Positions 26,419 through 34,670 of a stretch of 64,000 bases of DNA are shown in pieces (the first letter of the stretch is position 1; each line of letters opens with the position of its first letter). The DNA is from Paraburkholderia sp. D15. Its GTDB lineage: Bacteria > Pseudomonadota > Gammaproteobacteria > Burkholderiales > Burkholderiaceae. The DNA lies in contig NZ_CP110395.1 in assembly GCF_029910215.1 (NCBI RefSeq), positions 1,922,001 to 1,986,000 of the forward strand, given 5' to 3'. The notes beneath the pieces are model-generated. The model made no database searches, was not told where the DNA came from, and was given only the letters and a program-made list of their open reading frames with translations. Position numbers and translations under genes: made by a program.

Positions 26419-27303
26419 GTGGATAAATTCGTCAGCATGGAAATCTTCGTCGCGGTGGTCGAAGCCGGCAGCCTGACGGCGGCGGCCGAGCGCTTCGACA
26501 TCTCGTCGGCGATGGTGGGCAAACACATCCGTTCGCTCGAAACGCGGCTCGCGACCCGGCTCCTGACGCGCACCACCCGGCGGCAAAGTCTGACCGAAAT
26601 CGGCCGCCAGTACTACGAGCAATGCCGGCGCATTCTCGCCGACGTGAAGGACGCCGAGTCGCTGGCCGAGGCGATGGCTGCCGCGCCGCGCGGCGTGCTC
26701 AGGGTGACGGCGCCGCTCACTTATGGCGTCGAGGTGTTCTCGCCCGCCATGACCGACTATCTGACCGCGTGGCCCGACGTCGTGCTCGAACTCGATCTGT
26801 CGAATCGTCTGGTCGATCTGGTCGAGGAGGGCTTCGACGCGGCGGTGCGGATCGGTCATCTGGCCGACTCGAGTTTCGTCGCGCGGCCGTTGAAGCCCTA
26901 CCGGATGCGCGCATGCGCATCGCCCGCGTATCTGGCGCGGGCCGGCACGCCGCGCACGCCCGCCGATCTCGCCGAGCACGAATGTCTCGGGTTTCTGCAC
27001 TGGGGCCGCGAAGGTCTATGGCGGATGGATGGCGAAAGCGCCGCCGAGAACCCGTCGCGCGCGGGACGTTTTCGCGCGAATAACGGTCAGGCGCTCAAGG
27101 TCGCCGCGTTGCGCGGCTTCGGTCTGGTGTTGCAGCCGGAGGCCTTGCTCGCGCGCGAAATTGCCAGCGGCGAGCTGGTGTCGGTGCTGGAGGACTATCT
27201 GTCCGGCGGCGCGCCCGTGCACCTGGTCTATCCGCGCGACCGGCGCGCCACGCCGAAGCTGACCACCTTCATCGACTTCGTGATCGATCGCTTCGGCGCG
27301 TGA
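26419..27303 (+). CDS. LysR-family transcriptional regulator
   Basis: 294 residues of the DmlR/AaeR-like subgroup. The HTH reads FVSMEIFVAVVEAGSLTAAAERF, MVGKHIRSLETRLATRLLTR and SLTEIGRQYYEQ. The effector domain contains NRLVDLVEEGFDAAVRIG and ASPAYLARAGTP. GTG 26419 is taken as the start, with GAGGA about 9 nt upstream. It is divergent from the Spy-like gene. The stop codon is the first unit of a 9-bp tandem array. Confidence 0.9.
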   Translation: MDKFVSMEIFVAVVEAGSLTAAAERFDISSAMVGKHIRSLETRLATRLLTRTTRRQSLTEIGRQYYEQCRRILADVKDAESLAEAMAAAPRGVLRVTAPLTYGVEVFSPAMTDYLTAWPDVVLELDLSNRLVDLVEEGFDAAVRIGHLADSSFVARPLKPYRMRACASPAYLARAGTPRTPADLAEHECLGFLHWGREGLWRMDGESAAENPSRAGRFRANNGQALKVAALRGFGLVLQPEALLAREIASGELVSVLEDYLSGGAPVHLVYPRDRRATPKLTTFIDFVIDRFGA

Positions 27304-27390
27304 GGGGCGTGAGGGGTGTAAGGGGCGTGACGGGCTTGAGGTGAATGAGGTGAGCGAGGTGGGTGAGGTGAGTGAGGTGGATGAGATACG
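27301..27390 (+). repeat. 9-bp array starting at the LysR stop codon
   Basis: Ten contiguous 9-bp units (TGAGGGGCG grading into TGAGGTGAG). The first unit begins with the TGA stop itself. Since 9 is a multiple of three, eight further units put a TGA or TAA in the same reading frame. Confidence 0.9.
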
Positions 27391-27462
27391 CACCGGGCCT
27401 GTCGGCGCGGCGCGGGACGCGCGATAATCCGCTGCACCTTAGCTCTCCTTCTCCCGCCCCCG

Positions 27463-27921
27463 ATGAGACCTCCGCGCCTCGACCAACTCGACGACCTCGA
27501 CCGCAACCTCGTGGCCTTGCTGCAGGCCAACGCGCGCGAGAGCGTCGCCAATCTCGCGCGTCAGCTGGACGTGGCGCGCACCACGGTGATCGCGCGCATC
27601 GCGCGGCTCGAACGCAGCAACGTGATCGCCGGCTATAGCGTGCGGCTTGGGCAGGACGTGCTCGACTCGAGCATCGTCGCGTATGTCGGCATCATCATTG
27701 CGCCGAAGCATGGACCGTCCGTGCAGAAGCGGCTCGGCAAGATGCCCGAGGTGCAGCTGCTGTGCGCGGTGAGCGGCGAGTTCGATTACGTCGCGTGGCT
27801 GCGCGCCGATTCGCCCGACCGCCTGAACGATCTGCTCGATCAGATTGGCGGTCTGGAAGGGGTGGAGCGCACCACCACGTCCATCATCCTGGCGCGCAAG
27901 ATCGACCGCGGGACGGTGTGA
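27463..27921 (+). CDS. Lrp/AsnC-family regulator
   Basis: 152 residues. The N-terminal HTH reads LDDLDRNLVALLQANARESVANLARQL, ARTTVIARIARLE and NVIAGYSVRL. The C-terminal RAM ligand domain has the GEFDYVAWLRADS strand-turn. Such regulators sense amino acids. It is followed after 256 bp by a saccharopine-dehydrogenase-like gene on the same strand, which suggests control of amino-acid (possibly lysine) metabolism. That link is inferred from position only. Confidence 0.9.
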   Translation: MRPPRLDQLDDLDRNLVALLQANARESVANLARQLDVARTTVIARIARLERSNVIAGYSVRLGQDVLDSSIVAYVGIIIAPKHGPSVQKRLGKMPEVQLLCAVSGEFDYVAWLRADSPDRLNDLLDQIGGLEGVERTTTSIILARKIDRGTV

Positions 27922-27955
27922 GGCGGTGGCACCCGAACCGGTCGCGCGGCCGCCT

Positions 27956-27983
27956 GGCGCGTACGGTTTTTACGCCGTTTTAA
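27956..27983 (+). terminator. Possible terminator after the Lrp gene
   Basis: GGCGCGTA pairs with TACGCC through one bulge across a short loop and is followed by GTTTT. The stem is short, so this is tentative. Confidence 0.4.
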
Positions 27984-28177
27984 CAACTTTTCGACAGATC
28001 GTCTGACGGACTCGTCATAACGTCGAAGGTCATGGTCATATCGCAGCATTTTGCGCGTATGAACTGTTTTTGCTTCTCCCTAAACTGTTGCTCAAGGGTT
28101 CAGCCCGCCGGGCGCGGCGCGTAAAGCGCGGCGCACTTTCGAAGCTGGAGACAGCGAACAGCAAAACGGAGAAGAGC

Positions 28178-29275
28178 ATGAAAGTAGCTATTGTTGGCGC
28201 AGGTTTGATCGGGCACACCATCGCGCATATGTTGCGCGAAACCGGCGACTACGACGTCGTCGCGTTCGACCGCGACCAGCACGCGCTCGACAAGCTTGCC
28301 GCCCAGGGCATCCCGACGCGCCGCGTCGATTCCGCCGATGCCGCCGCGCTGCGCGCCGCCGTGCAAGGCTTCGACGCACTGGTCAATGCGCTGCCGTACT
28401 ACCTCGCGGTGAACGTGGCGTCGGCGGCGAAGGGCGCGGGCGTTCACTACTTCGATCTGACCGAGGACGTGCGCGCCACCGCCGCGATCCGCGAAATCGC
28501 CGAGTCGGCCGATCACGCGTTCATGCCGCAGTGCGGTCTCGCGCCGGGCTTCATCGGGATTGCCGCGCACGAACTGGCGAACCGCTTTTCGGAAATCCGC
28601 GACGTCAAGATGCGCGTCGGCGCGCTGCCGGAATTCCCGACGAATGCGCTGAAGTACAACCTCACGTGGAGCGTCGACGGTCTGATCAACGAGTATTGCC
28701 AGCCGTGCGAGGCGATCCGCGACAGCCGCACGCAGTGGGTGCAGCCGCTCGAAGGCCTCGAACATTTCTCGCTCGACGGCACCGAATACGAAGCGTTCAA
28801 TACCTCCGGCGGTCTGGGCACGCTGTGCGAAACCCTGGCAGGCCGTGTCGAATCGCTCGACTACAAGTCGGTGCGCTATCCGGGGCACCGCAACCTGATG
28901 CAGTTCCTGCTCGAAGACCTGCGTCTGGCGAGCGACCGCGACACGCTGAAGAGCATCATGCGCCGTTCGGTGCCGTCGACCGCGCAGGACGTCGTGCTGG
29001 TGTTCATCACCGTGAGCGGTATGCGCGATGGGCAACTGGTGCAGGAAGTCTTCACCCGCAAGATCTTCGCGAAGACCGTGTGCGGCGTGCCGATGAGCGC
29101 GATCCAGATCACCACGGCCGGCGCGATGTGCGCGGTGCTCGACCTGTTCCGCGAACAGAAGCTGCCGCAAAAGGGTTTCGTGCGTCAGGAGCAGGTGTCG
29201 CTGCGCGATTTCCTCGCGAACCGCTTTGGGCAGCTGTATGAAGGGCAGTCGCTGGAAGCGGCGGCGACGGTTTGA
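28178..29275 (+). CDS. Saccharopine dehydrogenase-like NAD(P)-binding oxidoreductase
   Basis: 365 residues. The dinucleotide-binding motif at the very N-terminus is KVAIVGAGLIGHTIAHMLR (GxGxxG). It is followed by DALVNALPYYLAVNVASAAKGAGVHYFDL and the catalytic-domain CGLAPGFIGIAAHELANRF, typical of Lys9/saccharopine-reductase-like proteins. The family handles lysine or carboxynorspermidine-type imino reductions; the exact substrate is open. ATG 28178 has GGAGAAGAGC upstream. A perfect bidirectional terminator follows. Confidence 0.85.
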   Translation: MKVAIVGAGLIGHTIAHMLRETGDYDVVAFDRDQHALDKLAAQGIPTRRVDSADAAALRAAVQGFDALVNALPYYLAVNVASAAKGAGVHYFDLTEDVRATAAIREIAESADHAFMPQCGLAPGFIGIAAHELANRFSEIRDVKMRVGALPEFPTNALKYNLTWSVDGLINEYCQPCEAIRDSRTQWVQPLEGLEHFSLDGTEYEAFNTSGGLGTLCETLAGRVESLDYKSVRYPGHRNLMQFLLEDLRLASDRDTLKSIMRRSVPSTAQDVVLVFITVSGMRDGQLVQEVFTRKIFAKTVCGVPMSAIQITTAGAMCAVLDLFREQKLPQKGFVRQEQVSLRDFLANRFGQLYEGQSLEAAATV

Positions 29276-29321
29276 TGGGTTGATGATTTAATGGTCTGAA
29301 GGCTCTGATCCAGAGCCATGA

Positions 29322-29360
29322 AAACGCCCCGTGGCGACGTTGGTCGGCCACGGGGCGTTT
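29322..29360. terminator. Bidirectional terminator between oxidoreductase and kinase genes
   Basis: A 14-bp perfect stem, AAACGCCCCGTGGC with GCCACGGGGCGTTT, and an 11-nt loop. A-run and T-run ends serve the two converging genes. Confidence 0.9.
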
Positions 29361-29413
29361 GCTTTTGCGCGGGGGACGACACCGCGCGTTAAAGCGGTGA
29401 ATTCGCCGGGTGA

Positions 29414-30034
29414 CTAGACCGGCAACGGCCGCAGCGTCACGGGCGGCGCGCCGGCGTCGCCGATGAGGCGCTCGAGCAGGGCATCATGATCGGCCCCGGA
29501 GGGCGCGGTGTTGTTGAACATCAGCAGCTCGCCGCGAATGTCGTCGTTGGGCACGAAGCGGCGCTGACGGTAGTCGTCCCAGTTCGCGAGTTTGTACGCA
29601 TCGTTCGGATCGCCCCGCGCGACGATGCGCTGCCGTGCGACCTCGTCCGAGGTATGCACCCACACGACCCGTAGTGTTATGTCTTCGCCGATGCCGAGCC
29701 ATGCGCGATCGAACAGCCGCCGCTCGCGTACCTCGCGCGATAACGGCGCGACCGCGATCGCACTGACGCCGAGTTGCAGATTGTCGCGCGCGGTGTCGAT
29801 CAGGCCGCGATATTCCGGGTCGCGCAGATGCTCCAGGAACAACGGACTGTCGCGATCGTTCGGATCGCCGGTCAGCATGGCCATGGCGGCCGCGCTGTAG
29901 CCGCCGTAGAGCGTGTCCTTGTCGAGCAGGCAGAACGGTTGCGCGCTCGCCCGCATCAGCGGGCCGAGCAGCTTTTTCGCGAGCGTGGTCTTGCCGGTGC
30001 CCGCGTGACCGCAAAAGAACAGCAGAGACGTCAC
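29414..30034 (-). CDS. P-loop kinase-like ATPase downstream of cydX-like gene
   Basis: 206 residues starting straight into a Walker A loop (FFCGHAGTGKTTLAKKL, residues 7-21). Then come the LLDKDTLYGGYS (Asp-rich acceptor-binding) segment and a lid-like Arg-rich region VARQRIVARGDPNDAYKL, as in shikimate/gluconate-kinase-type or zeta-toxin-like small-molecule kinases. The substrate is unknown. GTG 30034 overlaps the CydX-like stop as GTGA, so the two are translationally coupled. Confidence 0.75.
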   Translation of the reverse strand: MTSLLFFCGHAGTGKTTLAKKLLGPLMRASAQPFCLLDKDTLYGGYSAAAMAMLTGDPNDRDSPLFLEHLRDPEYRGLIDTARDNLQLGVSAIAVAPLSREVRERRLFDRAWLGIGEDITLRVVWVHTSDEVARQRIVARGDPNDAYKLANWDDYRQRRFVPNDDIRGELLMFNNTAPSGADHDALLERLIGDAGAPPVTLRPLPV

Positions 30035-30177
30035 GCAGGCGTGTCCTTCGGTGCGGCCGGCGGCGCGCCGGTCTGCGGATCGCGCGCGAACTTGCCGCCC
30101 GCTTCGAGCCACATCACGTTGATGATGCCGAAGCCCAGCGCGACGCCGATACCGAGAATCCAGGTGAAATACCACAT
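30031..30177 (-). CDS. cydX: CydX-like small subunit protein (orphan)
   Basis: A 48-residue protein starting MWYFTWILGIGVALGFGIINVMWLEA, the signature single membrane helix of CydX/YbgT, the small subunit that stabilises haem in cytochrome bd oxidase. An Asp/Pro-rich tail follows. A strong AAGGAGA ribosome site lies 7 nt before the ATG. Unusually, no cydA or cydB is adjacent on either side. Its stop overlaps the GTG of a P-loop kinase gene. It may serve a bd oxidase encoded elsewhere or have another partner. Confidence 0.85.
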   Translation of the reverse strand: MWYFTWILGIGVALGFGIINVMWLEAGGKFARDPQTGAPPAAPKDTPA

Positions 30178-30496
30178 AGCCGTCTCCTTGATCGTGGGGC
30201 CGGCCGAGCCGCCGACGAAGCGGTGCGCAAGGCCGATGCAGCCAGGTTTGCGCGCCGTCGCGCGATGGTGATGGCTCGAACGGCACGCAGGGAACCGAGG
30301 GTAAATCCGTAACGCGCCGCGGGCACGCGAGCGGCGCTTTGCAGCGATCATGAAGAAGAACGCGGCGCGGTGCAAGAGGGTGCGGCATCGTCGCTTGCGG
30401 ACGGCAGGCCTGGCCCGGATTAGCCGTTCGGCCAGGGTGGCAGAAGCGCCGCGCGTTGCTATGATGCGTGGCAATGTGTGAGCGGGAGCATTCAGG
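30178..30496. other. Gap between cydX-like gene and fitA
   Basis: 319 bp containing the divergent start regions of the cydX-kinase pair and of fitAB. I looked for CydB or CydA remnants in all frames and found none. No clear promoter or repeat. Confidence 0.5.
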
Positions 30497-30733
30497 ATGG
30501 CAAATTTATGGGTTCATAGTGTCGACGACACCTTGTTCGACACGCTTGTTCGGGAAGCCGAAGCGAATGGACGGTCGGTGGAGGAAGAGCACCGGTTCAT
30601 TCTCGAGGAAGCATTGCAGACGGTCTACAACCGCCAGTTCATCCGGGCATTGATGAGCATGCCCAACGTCGGCGAAGACGCCGACTTCGAGCGGGTCAAC
30701 GACAGACGCGAGGCTCCCGTTGTATTTGATTGA
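30497..30733 (+). CDS. fitA: FitA-like ribbon-helix-helix antitoxin
   Basis: 78 residues. The N-terminal part (ANLWVHSVDDTLFDTLVREAEANGRSVEEEHRFILEEAL) is an RHH DNA-binding fold of the FitA type with an in-frame dimer helix. The C-terminal tail (residues 50-78) should wrap the toxin. The gene overlaps the PIN-domain gene by 14 bp, the usual operon form, and should autoregulate it. Confidence 0.85.
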   Translation: MANLWVHSVDDTLFDTLVREAEANGRSVEEEHRFILEEALQTVYNRQFIRALMSMPNVGEDADFERVNDRREAPVVFD

Positions 30734-31136
30734 TACCAACGTCATCAGCGAGATCAGGCGTTGGGAGCGGGCGAATGCCGGCGTGCGGCGATTTTTCCGG
30801 CAAGCCGAGCAGGAGGGGCGAAAGCTCTATCTTTCGGTCGTTACAGTCGGCGAACTGAGGCGCGGCGTCGAGCAGGTGCGCTATCGCGGGGATCTGATGC
30901 AGGCGGCCGTACTTGAGCGTTGGATGAACACGGTGCTAAAGCGATTTGCCAAAAGCATTCTGTCGATCGACGAGATTGCGGCTCACGTCTGGGGCAAGTT
31001 GCGGGTGCCGCATTCTGAGCCGGCCGTCGACAAGTTGATTGCCGCGACCGCATTGTCGTGCGATCTGGTAGTGGTAACGCGTAACGTGGCGGACTTCGCG
31101 GGACCGGGGATACGCGTGGTCAATCCGTTCGATTGA
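30720..31136 (+). CDS. fitB: FitB/VapC-like PIN-domain toxin
   Basis: 138-residue PIN ribonuclease. The acidic active-site residues are visible in MYLIDTNVISEIRR (Asp, Glu), SVVTVGELRRGVEQ (Glu) and DKLIAATALSCDLVVVTRNVADF (Asp, Asp). It probably cleaves RNA when free of FitA. The start is TTG 30720, with GAGG 8 nt upstream, and overlaps the antitoxin end. All catalytic positions look intact. Confidence 0.87.
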   Translation: MYLIDTNVISEIRRWERANAGVRRFFRQAEQEGRKLYLSVVTVGELRRGVEQVRYRGDLMQAAVLERWMNTVLKRFAKSILSIDEIAAHVWGKLRVPHSEPAVDKLIAATALSCDLVVVTRNVADFAGPGIRVVNPFD

Positions 31137-31223
31137 CCCGGACGAATCCGGAACGCGGCAGTCGCCTCACGCCGCACATGGCGGTTAGCAAGCCGAACGC
31201 GAAAAGACATTGGGGGAAATGCC

Positions 31224-31697
31224 ATGCATGAGCGCCAGTTATATCGCCGTCGATCTGTTTTCGTCGCGCTTGCCGGATCCGCGGCCCTCTTTTCCCTCAC
31301 CCTCGTCATCGCGCTGCTCGCCGGCTGCGCGGCCGCGCCGGCCGAGCCGGTGCCGTTCAAGCCCGTGCCGGCCGCGCGCATCCTTCAGCCCGGCTACACC
31401 GAGCGCGTCGATGGGCTCGTCGCGGTCGACGTGCGGCGCGAACGCTCGCGCGACGTGATCGTGCGATTCCGCGATGCGCTGGTCTATATCGACGGCGAGC
31501 AGGTCACGGACCTGATGAACGGCGAACACGTCGTCTTCTATCTGAGCCCGGGCGTGCATCGCATCGGCGTGTCCACGCAGTTCGATCCGGTGGTCGAAAT
31601 CCGTTTCACAGTGACCGCGGATGCGCGCTATACGAACCGCGCGTCGATCGTCTTCAACGACGACCATCGCATCGGGCTGCGGCGGGTCGCGCAATAG
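31224..31697 (+). CDS. Small lipoprotein, unknown function
   Basis: 157 residues. An Arg-rich n-region and hydrophobic stretch end in the lipobox LAGC (Cys33), so it is lipid-anchored. The mature part has repeated short beta strands (RDVIVRFRDALVYIDGEQV, GEHVVFYLSPGVHRIGVST), resembling PEGA-like or other small beta domains. TGGGGGAAA precedes ATG 31224. No operon partner; the CorA gene follows after 122 bp. Confidence 0.7.
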   Translation: MHERQLYRRRSVFVALAGSAALFSLTLVIALLAGCAAAPAEPVPFKPVPAARILQPGYTERVDGLVAVDVRRERSRDVIVRFRDALVYIDGEQVTDLMNGEHVVFYLSPGVHRIGVSTQFDPVVEIRFTVTADARYTNRASIVFNDDHRIGLRRVAQ

Positions 31698-31819
31698 CCG
31701 CGAAGCGCCACGCCTCGCCTTGAGCCGCCATGCGCCGCGCTTAACAATTCGATACATGCGCGTCACGCGGGGCCGATAACATGTCGGCTGGTTCGCTTCC
31801 GTATTCAAGGTAATCCGCC

Positions 31820-32797
31820 ATGTTGATCAATTGCGCCGCCTATCAGGACGGCAGAAAGCTCGCCGATATCGACATCGAGAGCATCAGCGACTATGTCGCG
31901 CGCCCCGAGTGCTTCGTCTGGGTCGCGCTGAAAGACCCGGAGCCGGAAGAGCTGGCCGTGATGAAGGAGGAGTTCGGGCTGCACGAGCTGGCGATCGAGG
32001 ACGCGCAGAACGGTCACCAGCGTCCCAAGATCGAGGAGTACGGCGAGTCGATGTTCGCCGTCATCCATACGGTCGAAATGGACGAGGCGGCCGAGCTGCT
32101 GATCGGCGAGGTGGACGTGTTCGTCGGCCGCAACTATGTGCTCTCGGTGCGGCGCGGCACGCGCGCCGGCTTCCAGAACGTGCGCGAGCGCTGCGAACGG
32201 GAACCGAAGCTGCTGAAGGAAGGTTCCGCGTTCGTGCTGTACGCGCTGCTGGACGACATCGTCGATCGCTACTTTCCGATCATCGAGGCGATGAACAGCG
32301 AGATCGAGGCGCTGGAGGACCGGATCTTCGAGCGCAACGATTCGGCCGCGTCGCGCGCGATCATCCAGGAACTGTATTCGCTCAAGCGGCGTCTCGTGAT
32401 CCTTCAGCACCATATTGCGCCGCTGCAGGAGGCGGTCGGCAAGCTGACCGGCGGCCGCATTCCGAGCATCTGCGAAGGCATGCAGGCGTATTTCCGCGAC
32501 GTGTACGACCATCTCGAACGGATCGTGCGCATCATCGACGGCCGGCGCGAAATGGTGGTGACCGCCGTGCAGGTGAACCTCGGCATGATCTCGCTCGCCG
32601 AGAGCGAGGTGACCAAGCGGCTCGGCTCGTTCGCCGCGCTGTTCGCGGTGCCGACCATGATCGCCGGTATCTACGGGATGAATTTCCAGAGCATCCCCGA
32701 GCTGCATTACAAGTACGGCTATCCGGTGTGTATCGGCGTGATGTTTCTCGTCGACTGCGTATTGTTCTGGCGTTTCCGCAAGGCCAACTGGCTGTAG
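31820..32797 (+). CDS. corA: CorA-type magnesium/cobalt transporter
   Basis: 325 residues. A large N-terminal cytoplasmic domain precedes two C-terminal membrane segments (about 268-320). The signature YGMNF, at the end of TM1, is in MIAGIYGMNFQSIPELHYKYGYP. The CorA Pfam lead-in VWVALKDPEPEELAVMKEEFGLHELAIED is also clear. It is a homopentameric Mg2+ channel of the inner membrane. It has its own promoter region and is followed by a 422-bp gap. Confidence 0.93.
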   Translation: MLINCAAYQDGRKLADIDIESISDYVARPECFVWVALKDPEPEELAVMKEEFGLHELAIEDAQNGHQRPKIEEYGESMFAVIHTVEMDEAAELLIGEVDVFVGRNYVLSVRRGTRAGFQNVRERCEREPKLLKEGSAFVLYALLDDIVDRYFPIIEAMNSEIEALEDRIFERNDSAASRAIIQELYSLKRRLVILQHHIAPLQEAVGKLTGGRIPSICEGMQAYFRDVYDHLERIVRIIDGRREMVVTAVQVNLGMISLAESEVTKRLGSFAALFAVPTMIAGIYGMNFQSIPELHYKYGYPVCIGVMFLVDCVLFWRFRKANWL

Positions 32798-33059
32798 CCG
32801 CAGGTTTTAGCCACCCCGTCGCCGCCATTTGACCGCTTCTTCAACGCAACGTCGCCGCGCGCCTCGCGTTGTCCCCGCTTGCACCGTGCGCAATAAAAGT
32901 CCAGCATAAGCGGCCCGCGCGCGGCCGAATGCGCGGCGCGTGGCAAAAAAACCAATACGCATGGACCGAGCGAGGGCCCCTTGTCAAACGCTGCCTGCCG
33001 ACACGCCAGTCTGGCGCGCCGGCACGAATCGATCGAACGCATTGCAGCAGTGCGAATCG

Positions 33060-33090
33060 TTGACATTCCTGAAAAGCAGCGCCGAGAATG
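33060..33090 (+). promoter_or_regulatory. Candidate sigma-70 promoter for the sugar-binding protein
   Basis: A perfect -35 TTGACA (33060-33065) is followed after 19 bp by GAGAAT (33085-33090). The spacer is longer than ideal and the -10 imperfect. A palindrome overlaps just downstream, as expected for a repressed promoter. Confidence 0.45.
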
Positions 33091-33095
33091 GCCAG

Positions 33096-33109
33096 GGCAA
33101 ACGTTTGCC
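33096..33109. promoter_or_regulatory. LacI/PurR-type operator palindrome
   Basis: The perfect 14-bp palindrome GGCAAACGTTTGCC lies just after the candidate -10. Its core GCAAACGTTTGC equals the E. coli PurR consensus core. The LacI protein encoded at 34671 has the PurR-like recognition helix TTVSHV, so it is a fitting ligand. Confidence 0.65.
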
Positions 33110-33130
33110 ATTCGCCGGAAACAGGGGTCC

Positions 33131-33200
33131 CGCTGCAATCCGCTGCAATCCGCTGCAATCCGCTGCAATCCGCTGCAATCGGCTGCAATCGGCTGCAATC
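33131..33200. repeat. 10-bp tandem array, 7 units
   Basis: Five exact copies of CGCTGCAATC and two of GGCTGCAATC end 19 bp before the start codon of the sugar-binding protein gene, between operator and ribosome site. Each copy is about one helical turn. Confidence 0.97.
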
Positions 33201-33219
33201 GATAACCTGGAGATACCGC

Positions 33220-34182
33220 ATGAGCTTACGCATTCGCCGTCGTCTGCTGACGGCTGCCGTCCTCGCCACCGTCACCGCCGCTTTGCCGCTGTCGCCGGCC
33301 TTCGCGCAGGGTGCGCCCGCGCACAAGCCGAGGGTCGCGCTGGTGATGAAGTCGCTCGCCAACGAGTTTTTCCTGACCATGGAAAACGGCGCGAAGGACT
33401 ACCAGAAACACAACGCATCGCAGTTCGATCTGATCACCAACGGCATCAAGGACGAGACCGATACCGCCAACCAGATCCGCATCGTCGAGCAGATGATCGT
33501 CTCGAAGGTCGACGCGATCGTGCTCGCGCCGGCCGATTCGAAAGCGCTGGTGCCGGTCGTGAAGAAGGCGGTGGATGCGGGCATCATCGTCGTGAATATC
33601 GATAACCGGCTCGACCCGGACGTGCTCAAGTCGAAGGATCTGAACGTACCGTTCGTCGGCCCCGACAACCGCAAGGGCGCACTGAAGGTCGGCGACTATC
33701 TCGCTAAAAAGCTGAAGGCGGGCGACGAGGTCGGCATCATCGAAGGCGTGTCGACCACCACCAACGCGCAGCAACGCACCGCGGGCTTCAAGGACGCGAT
33801 GGCGAAAGTCGGCGCGAAGGTCGTGTCGGTGCAATCGGGCGAGTGGGAAATCGACAAGGGCAATGCCGTCGCCGCGGCGATGCTTAACGAATATCCGAAC
33901 CTGAAGGCGCTGCTCGCCGGCAACGACAACATGGCGATCGGCGCGGTGTCGGCGGTGCGTGCCGCCGGCCGGCAGGGCAAGGTGCTGGTGGTCGGCTACG
34001 ACAACATCAACGCGATCAAGCCGATGCTGAAGGACGGCCGCGTGCTGGCCACCGCGGATCAATACGCCGCCAAGCAGGCGGTGTTCGGCATCGACACCGC
34101 GTTGAAGGCGCTCAGCGAGCACAAGAAGCAGTCGGAGTTGTCGGGCGTGGTGGAAACGCCGTGCGATCTGGTGACGAAGTAA
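33220..34182 (+). CDS. Periplasmic sugar-binding protein (RbsB-like)
   Basis: 320 residues with a Sec signal (about 1-29, ending PAFAQG). The mature type-I binding protein fold has ALVMKSLANEFFLTMENGAKDY, QMIVSKVDAIVLAPADSKALVPVVKKAVDAGI, GIIEGVSTTTNAQQRTAGF, LLAGNDNMAIGAV and VVGYDNI. This fits ribose/other pentose or polyol binding proteins of ABC importers. No ATPase or permease gene accompanies it; the next gene is a LacI regulator. TGGAG lies 7 nt before ATG 33220. Confidence 0.88.
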   Translation: MSLRIRRRLLTAAVLATVTAALPLSPAFAQGAPAHKPRVALVMKSLANEFFLTMENGAKDYQKHNASQFDLITNGIKDETDTANQIRIVEQMIVSKVDAIVLAPADSKALVPVVKKAVDAGIIVVNIDNRLDPDVLKSKDLNVPFVGPDNRKGALKVGDYLAKKLKAGDEVGIIEGVSTTTNAQQRTAGFKDAMAKVGAKVVSVQSGEWEIDKGNAVAAAMLNEYPNLKALLAGNDNMAIGAVSAVRAAGRQGKVLVVGYDNINAIKPMLKDGRVLATADQYAAKQAVFGIDTALKALSEHKKQSELSGVVETPCDLVTK

Positions 34183-34188
34183 GGCTCG

Positions 34189-34254
34189 CCGGGTAGTGAC
34201 CCGGTAGTTGTCCGGCCGTTGTCCGGTAGTGGCCCGGTAGTTGTCCGGTAGTCG
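34189..34254. repeat. 11-bp tandem array, 6 units
   Basis: Six contiguous degenerate 11-mers (CCGGGTAGTGA, CCCGGTAGTTG, TCCGGTAGTGG types) begin 7 bp after the stop codon of the binding-protein gene. Confidence 0.85.
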
Positions 34255-34272
34255 CCGGACGAGTCGTTGCAA

Positions 34273-34303
34273 CCGGTCTGCCGTGCGGAAAACGGCAGAC
34301 CGG
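34273..34303 (+). terminator. Hairpin terminator after the binding-protein gene
   Basis: A perfect 12-bp stem, CCGGTCTGCCGT with ACGGCAGACCGG, and a 7-nt loop. The following sequence is T-rich but interrupted. Confidence 0.65.
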
Positions 34304-34670
34304 CGCGTGTGTTTCATTTTCCGGGCGAACCTGTAGACGCCACCGCGCAACGCCGCCGCGCGCGAATCGCGCGACCGGAGACGGCGGTTATTCAGCGTCT
34401 ATTCAATAAACGCTCAAGAAAGCTTTCGTGCCGCCGTTAATTCAGAGGTAAGCGTCACGACGGTGGCTGAACGGCGAGCGGGGTCTCAGCCTTCAGCGCC
34501 CGCGCATTGCGCGCAACGGACCGTCATGACGCGTGGCCGCCGGAGCAGGCATAAAAAGCAGGCCTTCGAAGCAGGCGTGAGGTCAGGCGTTTTTCATGGG
34601 TTGAGTCTGTTTTCGACGAAGACGTCCGACGGGCAGCTGGCGAGAACTACAGGCAGGAGAACAACAGGTT

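Larger units (their letters stand above)
32798..33219. other. Control region before the sugar-binding protein gene
   Basis: 422 bp without a gene. It holds a promoter candidate (33060-33090), a PurR/RbsR-type palindrome (33096-33109) and a 10-bp tandem array (33131-33200). The first 200 bp show nothing I can name. Confidence 0.6.
34183..34670. other. Gap between binding protein and LacI gene
   Basis: 488 bp with no credible gene. It contains an 11-bp array, a hairpin terminator, an imperfect palindrome AGCGTCTATT-C-AATAAACGCT (34394-34414) and the palindrome GAAAGCTTTC (34418-34427). The latter two are possible autoregulatory sites of the LacI protein. No trace of rbsA or rbsC homologues was seen. 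Confidence 0.55.

Noticed and set aside
30178..30496. Remnant of cydAB next to the cydX-like gene
   Set aside because: No CydA or CydB segments in any frame.
34183..34670. Hidden ABC transporter gene fragments
   Set aside because: Frames here are short, repeat-derived and lack Walker or permease motifs.
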